Source: JAGQVA01 sp041391725 | Lineage (GTDB): Bacteria > Bacteroidota > Bacteroidia > J057 | DNA length: 64,000 bases | Assembly: GCA_041391725.1 (NCBI GenBank) | Contig: JAWKNL010000009.1 | Location: 1 to 64,000, forward strand | Direction: 5' to 3' | In this document: positions 16,143 to 24,778 of the stretch, in pieces | Numbering within the stretch: the stretch's first letter is position 1 | How the letters are laid out: each line of letters opens with the position of its first letter | Program-made: the position numbers and the translations under genes | Notes under the pieces: model-generated | The model's database searches: none | What the model was told of the DNA's origin: nothing | What the model saw: only the letters and a program-made list of their open reading frames with translations

Positions 16143-17723
16143 TTACTCCAGCACTTTGATCATTTCCCCGCGATAGCCTTCATTAATGCTCTGGAGATAG
16201 GTTTCACCTGATTTGTTGGTGATGCCGGGATCTGCATCGTGGTTGATGAGGATTTTAATCACTTTCACCTGACCATTAAAAGCTGCAAAATGTAAGGCTG
16301 TGTTTCCATCGGCATTGACAGCATTCATATCTGCGCCATATTCAATCAGCAATCTCGCTGCTTCTCCTTGTCCATACCATGCTGCCAGATGAAGCGGTTG
16401 CATATCTTTTTCCATTCGGGCATGCAGGTCTGCATAGTTTCTGATCAATACTTCCGCAGTCTCTGTACTTCCGTGAATGGCGGCCTTGTGCAGCGGCGTA
16501 TGCGCCCGGTTGTTTCGTACCTCTACCTCGGCTCCATTTTCAATCAGAATTTCTGCGATTCTCACATGATTTTCGATGGTCGCCAGGTGCAGCGGAGAAT
16601 CATATACATAACTCCTTGAATTGGCATCTGCCCCGCTGGCCAGTAGAAACTCGGTCATTTCTTCATAATTTTCCCGTACAGCAAGATGAAGCGGGGTAAG
16701 TCCCATCCGGTTTTTCATTTCGATATGATACTCACCTCTGGAAAGTAATTCCTCCACCTTTTCCATGTCATCAGCTAGTACAGCCTCGTGAAGGGGGGTG
16801 TTGCCATGATCTTCTCCGATGGTCCTGTTTGTTTTTGCCTGGATATGGCGACCGTTGGGATTGCTGTGGTTGCGGCGACCCGAAGGCATTTGGCGATGAG
16901 GGCGTTTGACGGGAATGACCAGTCCATCCTGCTCATGATCTTTCTCTTCTGCTACGGTTATTTCTTCCTGCAAAGGTGATTTTCCGACTTCCGGCAATTC
17001 GGTAAGGTCACTGGCTGTAGTTTCTTTTTCGGAGGAATGAATCTCCTCTGCCACCGCTTCTGCCTGCTGTTCATTTTTTTCCTCAACCATTGCTGTTACG
17101 GGTACTTCTTCTGTGACTACAGGTTCATCCTCTGTCAGTTCTTCCGCAGTTATCTCTTCGACCGGCTGGTTTATTTCTTCTGTTACCACGGCCACTTCTG
17201 CGGAAAGATCAGGATAGTTCTCCAGTGGGTGATCTCCGGGCGCCGGTGCATTTTTGTTTTCAAACAGACTTTCGAAAATGGATGCCAGCCATTCTTTTTC
17301 CTCCGAAACCGAGGTTTTTTCGTTTGCCCTGATAATTGCAGTCAGCCTGGATTCATTTCCAAAAATAAGCACCTGACTTGTGTCTGTATTTTCACTGGCG
17401 GGTGAATGATCGGTAGCAATTATCAGCCGATGCAGGGCGTCAGCCTCGTTCAGGATGACAAAATGCCCTTCCCGGTGAAAAAGGACTGCATCTTTTCTGT
17501 AAATAATCACATCGGCTGAAAAAGTTTTTCCTCCTACAGCCCTGATCAGTCCATATCCTACGGAGAGGGATTCGGGAAGATGGCGTTGTAATACCAGTCT
17601 GAGGTTGGAGGCAAGCAATTGTGTTTTAGCAGGAGCATGGGAAGCGTTTCCCAGAAAAGCAGGAATACGCGCATTCAATGCAGCATAGTCCTGCGCAAGG
17701 TAGGTGTAAAAAGCAAAATTCAT
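16143..17723 (-). CDS. Ankyrin-repeat protein with DUF6602-like N-terminal domain
   Basis: A 526-residue protein in three parts. Residues 1-155 contain LLASNLRLVLQRHLPESLSVGYG then SADVIIYRKDAVLFHREGHFVIL, which follows the layout of the DUF6602 domain (LLR-xLxxxLPxxxxVGxGxI ... DIVIYD). Residues 160-290 are a Glu/Val/Thr-rich low-complexity linker. Residues 310-520 hold six ankyrin repeats (GNTPLHEAVLADDMEKVEELL, GLTPLHLAV and so on). No signal peptide, so probably cytoplasmic. Where the DUF6602 relatives have an ExK-type motif this protein reads IIATDHS, so a nuclease-like site looks lost (inference). A terminator follows at 16086-16116. Confidence 0.8.
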   Translation of the reverse strand: MNFAFYTYLAQDYAALNARIPAFLGNASHAPAKTQLLASNLRLVLQRHLPESLSVGYGLIRAVGGKTFSADVIIYRKDAVLFHREGHFVILNEADALHRLIIATDHSPASENTDTSQVLIFGNESRLTAIIRANEKTSVSEEKEWLASIFESLFENKNAPAPGDHPLENYPDLSAEVAVVTEEINQPVEEITAEELTEDEPVVTEEVPVTAMVEEKNEQQAEAVAEEIHSSEKETTASDLTELPEVGKSPLQEEITVAEEKDHEQDGLVIPVKRPHRQMPSGRRNHSNPNGRHIQAKTNRTIGEDHGNTPLHEAVLADDMEKVEELLSRGEYHIEMKNRMGLTPLHLAVRENYEEMTEFLLASGADANSRSYVYDSPLHLATIENHVRIAEILIENGAEVEVRNNRAHTPLHKAAIHGSTETAEVLIRNYADLHARMEKDMQPLHLAAWYGQGEAARLLIEYGADMNAVNADGNTALHFAAFNGQVKVIKILINHDADPGITNKSGETYLQSINEGYRGEMIKVLE

Positions 17724-17891
17724 AGCCCGAAGTTTTCCAATTCAATATGTGGGTCGAAAGGAAAAGGCAATATCCGGAGAGCAATTTAAAAGTAAGATTT
17801 TCCTTTCCCTTTTTCCTGGTTCTGCGGGGTAATGGAAAGAATCTGGTCGTGTCCGGATCGAATCGGGCAATGAATGGGAATGGAGGGGAAA

Positions 17892-18584
17892 TCAGACGGC
17901 AACTCTCCGTCCGGTGCTGTTTTCTGCCAGGATTTTTCCATCCAGCAGGTGAATCACCCGGTCGCTGTATTCTGCACATGCATGGGAATGGGTAACCATA
18001 ACGATGGTGGTTCCTTCTGTATGAAGATCAGAAAGGATGCGCATGACGTCGTCCCCGTTGGCAGTATCCAGATTTCCTGTTGGCTCGTCGGCTAGTATGA
18101 GTTCCGGTCTGTTGACAATGGCTCTGGCAACGGCGACTCGCTGCTGCTGCCCGCCGGAGAGCTGCTGAGGGTAGTGCCGCTGCCGGTGCATCATATTCAT
18201 TTTGTCAAGCACTTCCTCCACCAACTTTTTGCGCGACTTTACCGGCGTCTGGTTGTAAACCAGTGGGAGTTCTACATTTTCAAAAACCGTTAGCTCATCG
18301 ATCAGATTAAAACTCTGAAACACAAATCCGATATGTTTTTTTCTGAGGGCGGCGCGTTTTCTTTCGCCATAACGGGCAACTTCTTCTTTAAGGAAAAAGT
18401 AGTTTCCCGAAGTTGGGCTGTCGATCAGGCCCAGGATATTGAGCAGGGTGGATTTTCCGCATCCTGAGGGTCCCATGATGGATAAAAATTCTCCTTTTTC
18501 AATAGTAATCGAAACTTCATTGAGGGCCGTAGTTTCAATTTCTTCGGTCTGGTACACACGGGAAAGTTGGGTTAGCTGAAGCAT
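17892..18584 (-). CDS. ABC transporter ATP-binding protein (MacB/LolD type)
   Basis: Start taken at the ATG at 18584 (MLQLTQLSRVYQTEEIETTALNE), giving 230 residues, typical for LolD/MacB ATPases; the upstream extension (HTHTPTPVSTTTST) looks untranslated. Walker A GPSGCGKST, Q-loop FVFQSFNLIDELTVFENVELPL, signature LSGGQQQRVAVARAI, Walker B LILADEPTGNLD and the H-loop THSHACAEYSD are all present. Enzymes of this branch power MacB, LolCDE or FtsX-type permeases. No permease is adjacent; the only one in the window is at 4144-5478. An AraC regulator gene lies upstream on the same strand. Confidence 0.88.
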   Translation of the reverse strand: MLQLTQLSRVYQTEEIETTALNEVSITIEKGEFLSIMGPSGCGKSTLLNILGLIDSPTSGNYFFLKEEVARYGERKRAALRKKHIGFVFQSFNLIDELTVFENVELPLVYNQTPVKSRKKLVEEVLDKMNMMHRQRHYPQQLSGGQQQRVAVARAIVNRPELILADEPTGNLDTANGDDVMRILSDLHTEGTTIVMVTHSHACAEYSDRVIHLLDGKILAENSTGRRVAV

Positions 18585-18727
18585 AATGGTTGATGTTGTG
18601 GTGGAGACTGGCGTTGGCGTGTGTGTGTGTAAAACAGATGTTTCCTTCTGTATAGATGGGAAATACACTGAGAAGGTTGCAGACCAGAGAAAATTATTTC
18701 TGTCAGGGATTCGCTACCGCCGCATTT

Positions 18728-19645
18728 TCAGGCTCCGTGTATCTGGCGATAGATATGAGGGGTTGCACCAAAACTTCGCTTAAAAAGCCGCCCGAAAGAA
18801 CTGCTGTCCTTGAGCCCTACTTCCTGGCATATTTCGTGAAAACTTTTGGACGAATGGACCAGCAGGCTGCTTGCCGCTTCCAGCCTGCGGGTTATCAGAT
18901 ACTGACGGGGTGTCTGGTCAAATACTTCCTTAAAAAGCCGGATAAAATGAAATTTGGAGAGACAGGCCACCTGGGCCAGGGTGTCGAGATCCAGCGGGTC
19001 GTGGAGGTGACTATGAATATGGGTACGGGCGAGGCAAAGACGGCGGTAGAGTTCTTTTTTGGTTGACAATTTGGTACTTGACAGTCGTTCCAATTGCTCA
19101 AAAACCCTGATCTGGGAGCGAATCAGCTTTTCTGCCAGTGTAACCAGTATGTCCTCAATATCGGGGATCGGGCGATTGGGCGATTGGCGTATCCGGGCTG
19201 CAAGATCGAGCAGGTAGTTGCCCAGTTCGTTGCCGCGGGCTTTATACACGTGCTCACATATCTCCATTCTCCCGGAAGCATCAAAAATCTGAATATCAGT
19301 GGGAATCCGCCGTGTTTTATACATATCGCGGTACACCTCGTGAATAAGTGATTCATTGAGATATACGCAAAGTCCTTCGACAGGGGCTTCTGAGTCGAGG
19401 GTACATTCGATATTGCGCTGGTCATTGATCAGGAGGTATTCGCCTGTGCGCACATGATAGGGAAACTGATCCACCCGGTAAAATTCCTCCCCGTGGGCGA
19501 CAAACTTCACGGATATCCCGGTGTTTATCGCTTTTCTCCTCAACTTTCTGATCCGGGAATAAATGATTTTATTTTCGTTGTCCGGAAAAACAGAAGGATC
19601 GTGATTCTCGTCAATAAATGAGTATGCAGCGGCTGGGTTAAGCAT
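18728..19645 (-). CDS. AraC family transcriptional regulator
   Basis: About 305 residues if started at the ATG at 19645 (MLNPAAAYSFIDENHD); a longer start at 19720 would include an inverted repeat (19690-19709) and is less likely. The C-terminal 100 residues hold two helix-turn-helix motifs: LDTLAQVACLSKFHFIRLFKEVF and FHEICQEVGLKDSSSFGRLFKRSFGATPHIYR. The N-terminal part resembles a cupin sensor (VDQFPYHVRTGEYLLINDQR). The ligand is unknown. It lies upstream of the ABC ATPase gene on the same strand with a 143-bp gap, so it may control that gene or itself. Confidence 0.87.
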   Translation of the reverse strand: MLNPAAAYSFIDENHDPSVFPDNENKIIYSRIRKLRRKAINTGISVKFVAHGEEFYRVDQFPYHVRTGEYLLINDQRNIECTLDSEAPVEGLCVYLNESLIHEVYRDMYKTRRIPTDIQIFDASGRMEICEHVYKARGNELGNYLLDLAARIRQSPNRPIPDIEDILVTLAEKLIRSQIRVFEQLERLSSTKLSTKKELYRRLCLARTHIHSHLHDPLDLDTLAQVACLSKFHFIRLFKEVFDQTPRQYLITRRLEAASSLLVHSSKSFHEICQEVGLKDSSSFGRLFKRSFGATPHIYRQIHGA

Positions 19646-19689
19646 AAAATTGAATTTTGAGTTTGGCCCGTATTTCCGCCAGAGTCGTG

Positions 19690-19804
19690 TAATTGGATAA
19701 AACCAATTAACATACCACATCCAACTTACTCAAATTCAATTAGTTGCGTCAATTACATGGTTCGCCTTTGTTCGTTTTTGAACAGGGGTGTACGAAATCG
19801 TACA
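19690..19804. promoter_or_regulatory. Inverted repeats upstream of the AraC-type gene
   Basis: Three dyads precede the regulator gene: TAATTGG/CCAATTA (19690-19709), a looser CAATTA...CAATTA-like pair (19736-19755), and TGTACGA-AA-TCGTACA (19789-19804, 7-bp arms). They are candidate operators; none has a terminator-like T run. Confidence 0.4.
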
Positions 19805-19825
19805 TGTGAAACACTCGAACAGTTG

Positions 19826-20242
19826 CTAAAGCTCAGGTGGAAATTCGTCAAAAGCGTCGTCCATCATCTCAATCCGGATTTCGGAAAGGCGGAGGTTGAC
19901 CGAAGAGGCAATCTGCATGGCGCGCTGCCGGTTTTTGCGGGCGATACTGAGTTTAACCTCTCCTGATTTCTGGTTGGGAACATCTTCGAGGTCTTTCATT
20001 TTATATACCCGGAGGTAAAAATTTGCGACAAACCAGTTTTTTTTAAACTGGACAGACTCCACAGAGCGAAGCGGAATCCGCACTTCTTTGGGGCGCCCCT
20101 TGACAATGCCGCCAATCACGTCGCTGACCTGAAATTCGAGGATGATATGATCCCTCACCACACTGAGGATACCCGTTACCTGGGCAAAGCCAGCATAAAC
20201 GTTTTCGATGGTAAAAGGCAGGGTTGTATGTTCGGTCAACAT
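19826..20242 (-). CDS. Hypothetical PH-like beta-domain protein
   Basis: 138 residues from the ATG at 20242 (MLTEHTTLPFTIENVYAGFAQ). The core GILSVVRDHIILEFQVSDVIGG, then VRIPLRSVESVQFKKNWF and FYLRVYKMKDLEDVP, has the strand pattern of a bacterial PH or GRAM-like domain. It ends in a helix (RAMQIASSVNLRLSEIRIEMMD). Similar small proteins are frequent in Bacteroidota; no function is assigned. It lies downstream of sdhB on the same strand but behind a terminator. Confidence 0.65.
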   Translation of the reverse strand: MLTEHTTLPFTIENVYAGFAQVTGILSVVRDHIILEFQVSDVIGGIVKGRPKEVRIPLRSVESVQFKKNWFVANFYLRVYKMKDLEDVPNQKSGEVKLSIARKNRQRAMQIASSVNLRLSEIRIEMMDDAFDEFPPEL

Positions 20243-20285
20243 AGAGATAGATTTTGAGCGCAATTTAAGCGAAACCGGGAAAATG

Positions 20286-20308
20286 AAAAACCCCGGCACG
20301 GCCGGGGC
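20286..20308 (-). terminator. Terminator of the sdh operon
   Basis: CCCCGGC (20292-20298) / GCCGGGG (20302-20308) with a 3-nt loop, followed on the minus strand by TTTTT. Confidence 0.85.
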
Positions 20309-20329
20309 TTATATCAGAGAGGGAGAATA

Positions 20330-21097
20330 TCATTTTTTTCCGGCAAAAGCGTCTGACGCTGTGAATTTGGAATTGATATACTCCCGGTTCATGCGGGCAA
20401 TATGGCTCACGCTGATTTCTTTCGGGCATTCGGCTTCACATGCGCGGGTATTGGTGCAGGAGCCAAATCCTTCTTCATCCATTTGTGCCACCATTTTTTC
20501 TACCCTTTCTTTTCTTTCTACCTGCCCCTGAGGAAGGAGAGACAATTGGGATACTTTGGCAGAAACAAAAAGCATAGCTGAGGCATTTTTACAGGCGGCG
20601 ACGCAGGCACCACAGCCGATACATGCGGCTCCGTCAAATGCTTCTGCTGCCACTTCCTTGGGAATAGGAATCAGGTTGGCATCAGGTACTCCGCCGGTAT
20701 TAACCGAAATATAACCCCCTGCCTGAATGATCCGGTCGAATGCACTTCTGTCCACAACCAGGTCTTTGACTACAGGGAAAGGTCGGGCGCGCCAGGGCTC
20801 TATCACAATGGTATCGCCATCCTTAAAACTCCGCATATGAAGCTGGCAGGTTGTAACCCCGCGTTGCGGGCCGTGAGGGCGCCCATTGATATAGAGGCTG
20901 CACATACCGCAGATTCCCTCCCGGCAGTCATGGTCAAAATGTACGGGATCTTCGCCCTTTTTGAGAAGATCCTCATTGAGGACATCCAGCATTTCGAGGA
21001 AAGAGGTATCGGGAGAAATTCCGGACACCTGATACGATTTGAGGGCGCCAGTGCTTTTCCCGTCTTTCTGACGCCATATTTTCAGGGTTAAATCCAT
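20330..21097 (-). CDS. sdhB: Succinate dehydrogenase/fumarate reductase iron-sulfur subunit
   Basis: 255 residues. The N-terminal plant-type ferredoxin domain has CREGICGMCSLYING and a further cysteine in GVTTCQLHM (2Fe-2S). The C-terminal domain has CIGCGACVAACKNAS and GSCTNTRACEAECPKEIS for the 4Fe-4S and 3Fe-4S centres. It passes electrons from the flavoprotein to the quinone site at the membrane. Its ATG overlaps the sdhA stop codon by one base (TAATG), and a strong terminator follows. The sequence type fits the Bacteroidota/epsilon-type complex with a single cytochrome b subunit. Confidence 0.96.
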   Translation of the reverse strand: MDLTLKIWRQKDGKSTGALKSYQVSGISPDTSFLEMLDVLNEDLLKKGEDPVHFDHDCREGICGMCSLYINGRPHGPQRGVTTCQLHMRSFKDGDTIVIEPWRARPFPVVKDLVVDRSAFDRIIQAGGYISVNTGGVPDANLIPIPKEVAAEAFDGAACIGCGACVAACKNASAMLFVSAKVSQLSLLPQGQVERKERVEKMVAQMDEEGFGSCTNTRACEAECPKEISVSHIARMNREYINSKFTASDAFAGKK

Positions 21098-23010
21098 TAT
21101 TTATAACTTCTTTGTGTGAGTTTGACATTTTCGAATACAAGCGATTCTTTGTGTAGGGTCTCGTCCTGGTTTTCACCTGTATATTCCCAGGCCGCAGCAT
21201 AGGCAAATTCCTCATCATTGCGGAGGGCTTCGCCTTCGGGGGTCTGATATTCTTCGCGGAAGTGCCCACCGCAGGATTCGTTGCGGTGAAGGGCATCGAC
21301 GATCATCAGTTCTCCCAGTTCGAGGAAATCTGCTACGCGCAGGGCTTTTTCCAGGGTGCTGTTGAGTTCATCATTGGAACCAATCATTTTGAGGTTGGAC
21401 CAGAACTCGGCGCGCAACTGCTGAACCATACCGCGGGCCTTTTTGAGGCCTTCTGCATTTCGGGCCATTCCGCAGTAATCCCACATAATCCTGCCCAGTT
21501 CGCGGTGATATTCGTCCACCGTTTTGGTTCCGTTCATGGACATGATCTTCGAGATATTCTGCTTCACCGTATCTTCAATGGCAGTAAAAGCAGGGTGGCT
21601 GGTCGGGATTTTTTCATAGGGCATTCCTGCCAGATAATCGCCTATCGTATATGGCAATACGAAGTATCCATCTGCAAGCCCCTGCATGAGGGCACTGGCT
21701 CCGAGACGGTTGGCTCCGTGGTCGGAGAAGTTGCACTCACCGGTCGCGTACAGACCGGGCACAGTGGTCATAAGATTGTAGTCAACCCAGAGCCCGCCCA
21801 TGGTGTAGTGTACAGCCGGGTAAATCATCATGGGCACTTCGTAGGGGTTCTCTCCGGTGATCTGCTGATACATATCGAACAGGTTGCCGTATTTTTCAGA
21901 GATCACATGTTTTCCGTAGCGTTTGATAGCGTCGGCAAAATCGAGATAAACCGCAAGGCCGGATGCCCCTACGCCGCGGCCTTCATCACAGACTTCCTTG
22001 GCATTGCGGGAGGCTACGTCCCGGGGTACGAGGTTGCCGAAGGAAGGATATTTTCTTTCGAGATAATAATCTCTTTCTGATTCGGGAATATCACCCGGGC
22101 GACGTTTGTCGTCTGCTTTTTTGGGAACCCATACACGTCCGTCGTTGCGGAGCGACTCCGACATCAGGGTCAGTTTGGACTGGTAGTGGCCGGAAACCGG
22201 AATACACGTAGGGTGAATCTGTGTGTAGCAGGGGTTGGCAAACAGGGCGCCGCGTTTGTGGGCGCGCCATGCGGCGGTTACATTGGAGCCCATGGCATTA
22301 GTGGAGAGGTAAAATACGTTTCCATAACCTCCCGTAGCCAGAACCACAGCGTGGGCGCTGTGAGATTCTATTTTGCCTGTCACCAGATCGCGGGTTACGA
22401 TGCCGCGGGCCTGACCGTTGACCAGAACGACATCCAGCATTTCCTTGCGGGTATGGAGTTCCACCTTTTTTTCGGCTACCTGACGGCTCAGGGCGCTGTA
22501 AGCGCCGAGCAGAAGCTGCTGGCCTGTCTGGCCCCGGGCGTAAAACGTGCGGGATACCTGTGCTCCTCCAAAGGAGCGGTTGTCGAGAAGCCCTCCGTAT
22601 TCGCGGGCAAAGGGTACACCCTGGGCCACGGCCTGGTCGATGATATTGACACTGACTTCGGCCAGGCGATAGACGTTGGCTTCGCGGCTGCGGTAGTCGC
22701 CACCTTTTACGGTATCGTAAAACAGGCGGAATACGCTGTCGCCGTCATTCTGATAGTTTTTGGCTGCGTTGATCCCGCCCTGGGCGGCGATACTATGTGC
22801 ACGGCGTGGGCTGTCCTGAAAGCAGAATGCTTTCACATTATAGCCGAGCTCGGCGAGCGAGGCACTGGCTGATGCACCTGCAAGACCGGTTCCAACGACG
22901 ATGACGTCGTATTTCCGTTTATTGGCAGGGTTTACCAGCTTGATTTTGAATTTATGGTTGGACCATTTTTTTTCTATAGGCCCTTCAGGAATTTTTGCGT
23001 CCAGCTTCAT
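21097..23010 (-). CDS. sdhA: Succinate dehydrogenase/fumarate reductase flavoprotein subunit
   Basis: 637 residues. VVGTGLAGASASASLAELGY is the FAD dinucleotide-binding site; HSIAAQGGINAAKNYQND carries the histidine that binds FAD covalently. PTCIPVSGHYQSKLTLMSES and the HYTMGGLWVDYN segment are active-site regions, and TGECNFSDHGANRLGASALMQGLADG is the second FAD contact. It oxidises succinate to fumarate, or the reverse, on the cytoplasmic face. It lies between the cytochrome b gene (29-bp gap) and sdhB (overlap). Confidence 0.97.
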   Translation of the reverse strand: MKLDAKIPEGPIEKKWSNHKFKIKLVNPANKRKYDVIVVGTGLAGASASASLAELGYNVKAFCFQDSPRRAHSIAAQGGINAAKNYQNDGDSVFRLFYDTVKGGDYRSREANVYRLAEVSVNIIDQAVAQGVPFAREYGGLLDNRSFGGAQVSRTFYARGQTGQQLLLGAYSALSRQVAEKKVELHTRKEMLDVVLVNGQARGIVTRDLVTGKIESHSAHAVVLATGGYGNVFYLSTNAMGSNVTAAWRAHKRGALFANPCYTQIHPTCIPVSGHYQSKLTLMSESLRNDGRVWVPKKADDKRRPGDIPESERDYYLERKYPSFGNLVPRDVASRNAKEVCDEGRGVGASGLAVYLDFADAIKRYGKHVISEKYGNLFDMYQQITGENPYEVPMMIYPAVHYTMGGLWVDYNLMTTVPGLYATGECNFSDHGANRLGASALMQGLADGYFVLPYTIGDYLAGMPYEKIPTSHPAFTAIEDTVKQNISKIMSMNGTKTVDEYHRELGRIMWDYCGMARNAEGLKKARGMVQQLRAEFWSNLKMIGSNDELNSTLEKALRVADFLELGELMIVDALHRNESCGGHFREEYQTPEGEALRNDEEFAYAAAWEYTGENQDETLHKESLVFENVKLTQRSYK

Positions 23011-23039
23011 AATATAGGATGTCTGGGATAAATCTTGGG

Positions 23040-23723
23040 TTAGGCAAATTTGATATACATATATACCGGCATGGCGGCAAAAAGCAGCGGTACGCCAATG
23101 GCAAACGCGAGGCCAAGCACTTTTATCACCGGTGTATAGGCCTTATGATCAAGGCCCAGCGTCTGAAACGCGCTCCAGAATCCGTGAGAGAGGTGGTAGG
23201 CAAGACCTACCATCGCCACTACATAAAGCGCGACATACCAGAGCTGCTGAAATGCTTCCGTTACTATCAGGTAAAGGTTTTTGTACTGCTCTCCGTCAAT
23301 TTCCACCATGGGGATTTCTCCAAAATGCATCACTGCCCAGAATGAGCGCAGGTGGATTATCAGAAAAACCAGCACAATTGAACCTAAGACACCCATGTTG
23401 CGCGAAGACCAGAGGCTGTTGGCTTTGCTGCCGTTGACTGCGTAAGCGACCGGCCGGGCCTGGCGATTGGCGCGGGAGAGAACAATGGCGTAAATGACGT
23501 GTAAAATGACACTCAGGTAAGTGGTGTAGGAGAGAATTTTTACGGCACCATTGGTGGTCATAAATTTTGCGTAGAGGTTAAACGCTTCCCCTCCGTCATT
23601 GTGAAAAAGCAGGGTATTGCCTGCTACGTGGCCCACCAGAAAAAGCATCAGAAACAGCCCCGTTAGTGCCATAATCAGCTTCCTTCCGATGGAATGGGAG
23701 AAAATATTTACAACAGTGGACAT
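23040..23723 (-). CDS. sdhC: Succinate dehydrogenase cytochrome b558 subunit
   Basis: 227 residues with five predicted membrane helices, beginning MALTGLFLMLFLVGHVAGN; haem-ligand histidines are in LVGHVAGN, HVIYAIVLSR, IIHLRSFW and YHLSHGFWSAFQTLG. This is the single-chain di-haem anchor that binds quinone. First gene of sdhCAB. A good promoter lies at 23762-23792. Confidence 0.94.
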   Translation of the reverse strand: MSTVVNIFSHSIGRKLIMALTGLFLMLFLVGHVAGNTLLFHNDGGEAFNLYAKFMTTNGAVKILSYTTYLSVILHVIYAIVLSRANRQARPVAYAVNGSKANSLWSSRNMGVLGSIVLVFLIIHLRSFWAVMHFGEIPMVEIDGEQYKNLYLIVTEAFQQLWYVALYVVAMVGLAYHLSHGFWSAFQTLGLDHKAYTPVIKVLGLAFAIGVPLLFAAMPVYMYIKFA

Positions 23724-23761
23724 AAGTTAGTTTTGAGGATACATGATGAATTCAGTCCGGG

Positions 23762-23792
23762 CAAAATTAGCCCCATGCTTATAGATAGTCAA
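23762..23792 (-). promoter_or_regulatory. Predicted promoter of sdhCAB
   Basis: On the minus strand TTG (92-90) is followed after 20 nt by TAATTTTG (23769-23762), an exact TAnnTTTG -7 box. The predicted start is about 30 nt upstream of the sdhC ATG. Confidence 0.55.
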
Positions 23793-23871
23793 GCAGCATT
23801 TTTGCATTCAGACAATCTATAACCATTCTAAATAAAAACCAAAATCCGGCGATTTGGTTGGGTAATTTTTG

Positions 23872-23879
23872 TAAATTTG
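23872..23879 (+). promoter_or_regulatory. -7 box of the YceI-family gene
   Basis: TAAATTTG fits TAnnTTTG about 45 nt upstream of the ATG at 23925; a well-spaced -33 TTTG is not seen (the nearest is 15 nt away). Confidence 0.4.
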
Positions 23880-23924
23880 GCGTTTAAACATTAACATACT
23901 CAATTTTTTCCAATCTTCGAACCT

Positions 23925-24653
23925 ATGAAAAATTCATTTTTGATGTTTCTCTCGGCACTGACATTATTGTTTTTTGCCTGTGGTGAATCCAAAACAGTAG
24001 AAAGCGAAACCACCGAACCGGTAGTAGAAACCGAAGCGCCCGAAGGCATGTGGGATGGCGATATTTATAAAGCGGAAATTTCTGATCCGGCCACCCCTGC
24101 AGAAGCCCCTGCCGGAGCAAAAGCCTATTCTGTTGACTCAGAGGGTAGTATCATGAAGTGGAAAGGCGCCAAAGCTGCATATTTCCATGAAGGCAGTATC
24201 AACATTTCCGGCGGAACCCTCAGCGTTGCCAATGGCCAGCTGGTTGCCGGAAATTTTACGGTTGATATGAATTCTATCGCAGATGAAGATATTACCGATC
24301 CCGAGAAAAATGCCAAGCTTACCGGCCACCTCAAATCCGATGATTTTTTTAACGCAGAAGCTTTCCCCACTTCTTCGCTGGTTATTACCAGTGTAAAGCC
24401 GGGCGAAAACGGCCAGTATATGGTTTCGGGTAATCTTACCATTCGCGACAAAACACATCAGGTCACCTTCCCCGCAGAAATTTCCGTTTCTGACGAATCT
24501 GTGGACGGTTTTGCCCGGTTTTCTGTGGACCGCAGCAAATTTGATGTAAAATTTAATTCCGGAGTATTTTTTGTCGATCTCGCAGCAGATCAGATTATCT
24601 CTGATGATCTCTCTTTTTATATTGAACTGAAGGCCGTTTCTGCCGGAATGTAA
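23925..24653 (+). CDS. YceI-family lipoprotein
   Basis: 242 residues. The signal peptide ends LTLLFFAC, giving a lipidated Cys19. A Glu/Thr/Pro-rich spacer (20-65) leads into the YceI lipocalin-like domain (about 70-240): SEGSIMKWKGAKA, then GGTLSVANGQLVAGNFTVDM, NAKLTGHLKSDDFFNAEAFPTSSLVIT, and the final SDDLSFYIELKA. YceI proteins bind isoprenoid or other lipid-like ligands in a beta-barrel; the physiological role here is not known. It is monocistronic, with a very strong terminator after it. Confidence 0.93.
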   Translation: MKNSFLMFLSALTLLFFACGESKTVESETTEPVVETEAPEGMWDGDIYKAEISDPATPAEAPAGAKAYSVDSEGSIMKWKGAKAAYFHEGSINISGGTLSVANGQLVAGNFTVDMNSIADEDITDPEKNAKLTGHLKSDDFFNAEAFPTSSLVITSVKPGENGQYMVSGNLTIRDKTHQVTFPAEISVSDESVDGFARFSVDRSKFDVKFNSGVFFVDLAADQIISDDLSFYIELKAVSAGM

Positions 24654-24691
24654 TTTGTCCGGTAACATCTGTTCATGTAAATTTGCAGACC

Positions 24692-24737
24692 GGGATCACG
24701 GAAATGTGAAAACCAGATTTCCGTGATCCCTTTTTTT
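24692..24737 (+). terminator. Strong rho-independent terminator after yceI
   Basis: Perfect 14-bp stem GGGATCACGGAAAT (24692-24705) / ATTTCCGTGATCCC (24717-24730), followed by T7. Confidence 0.95.
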
Positions 24738-24778
24738 ACCCAAAAGGTATTTGATAACCTCCAGTTTTGTTTAATCAT

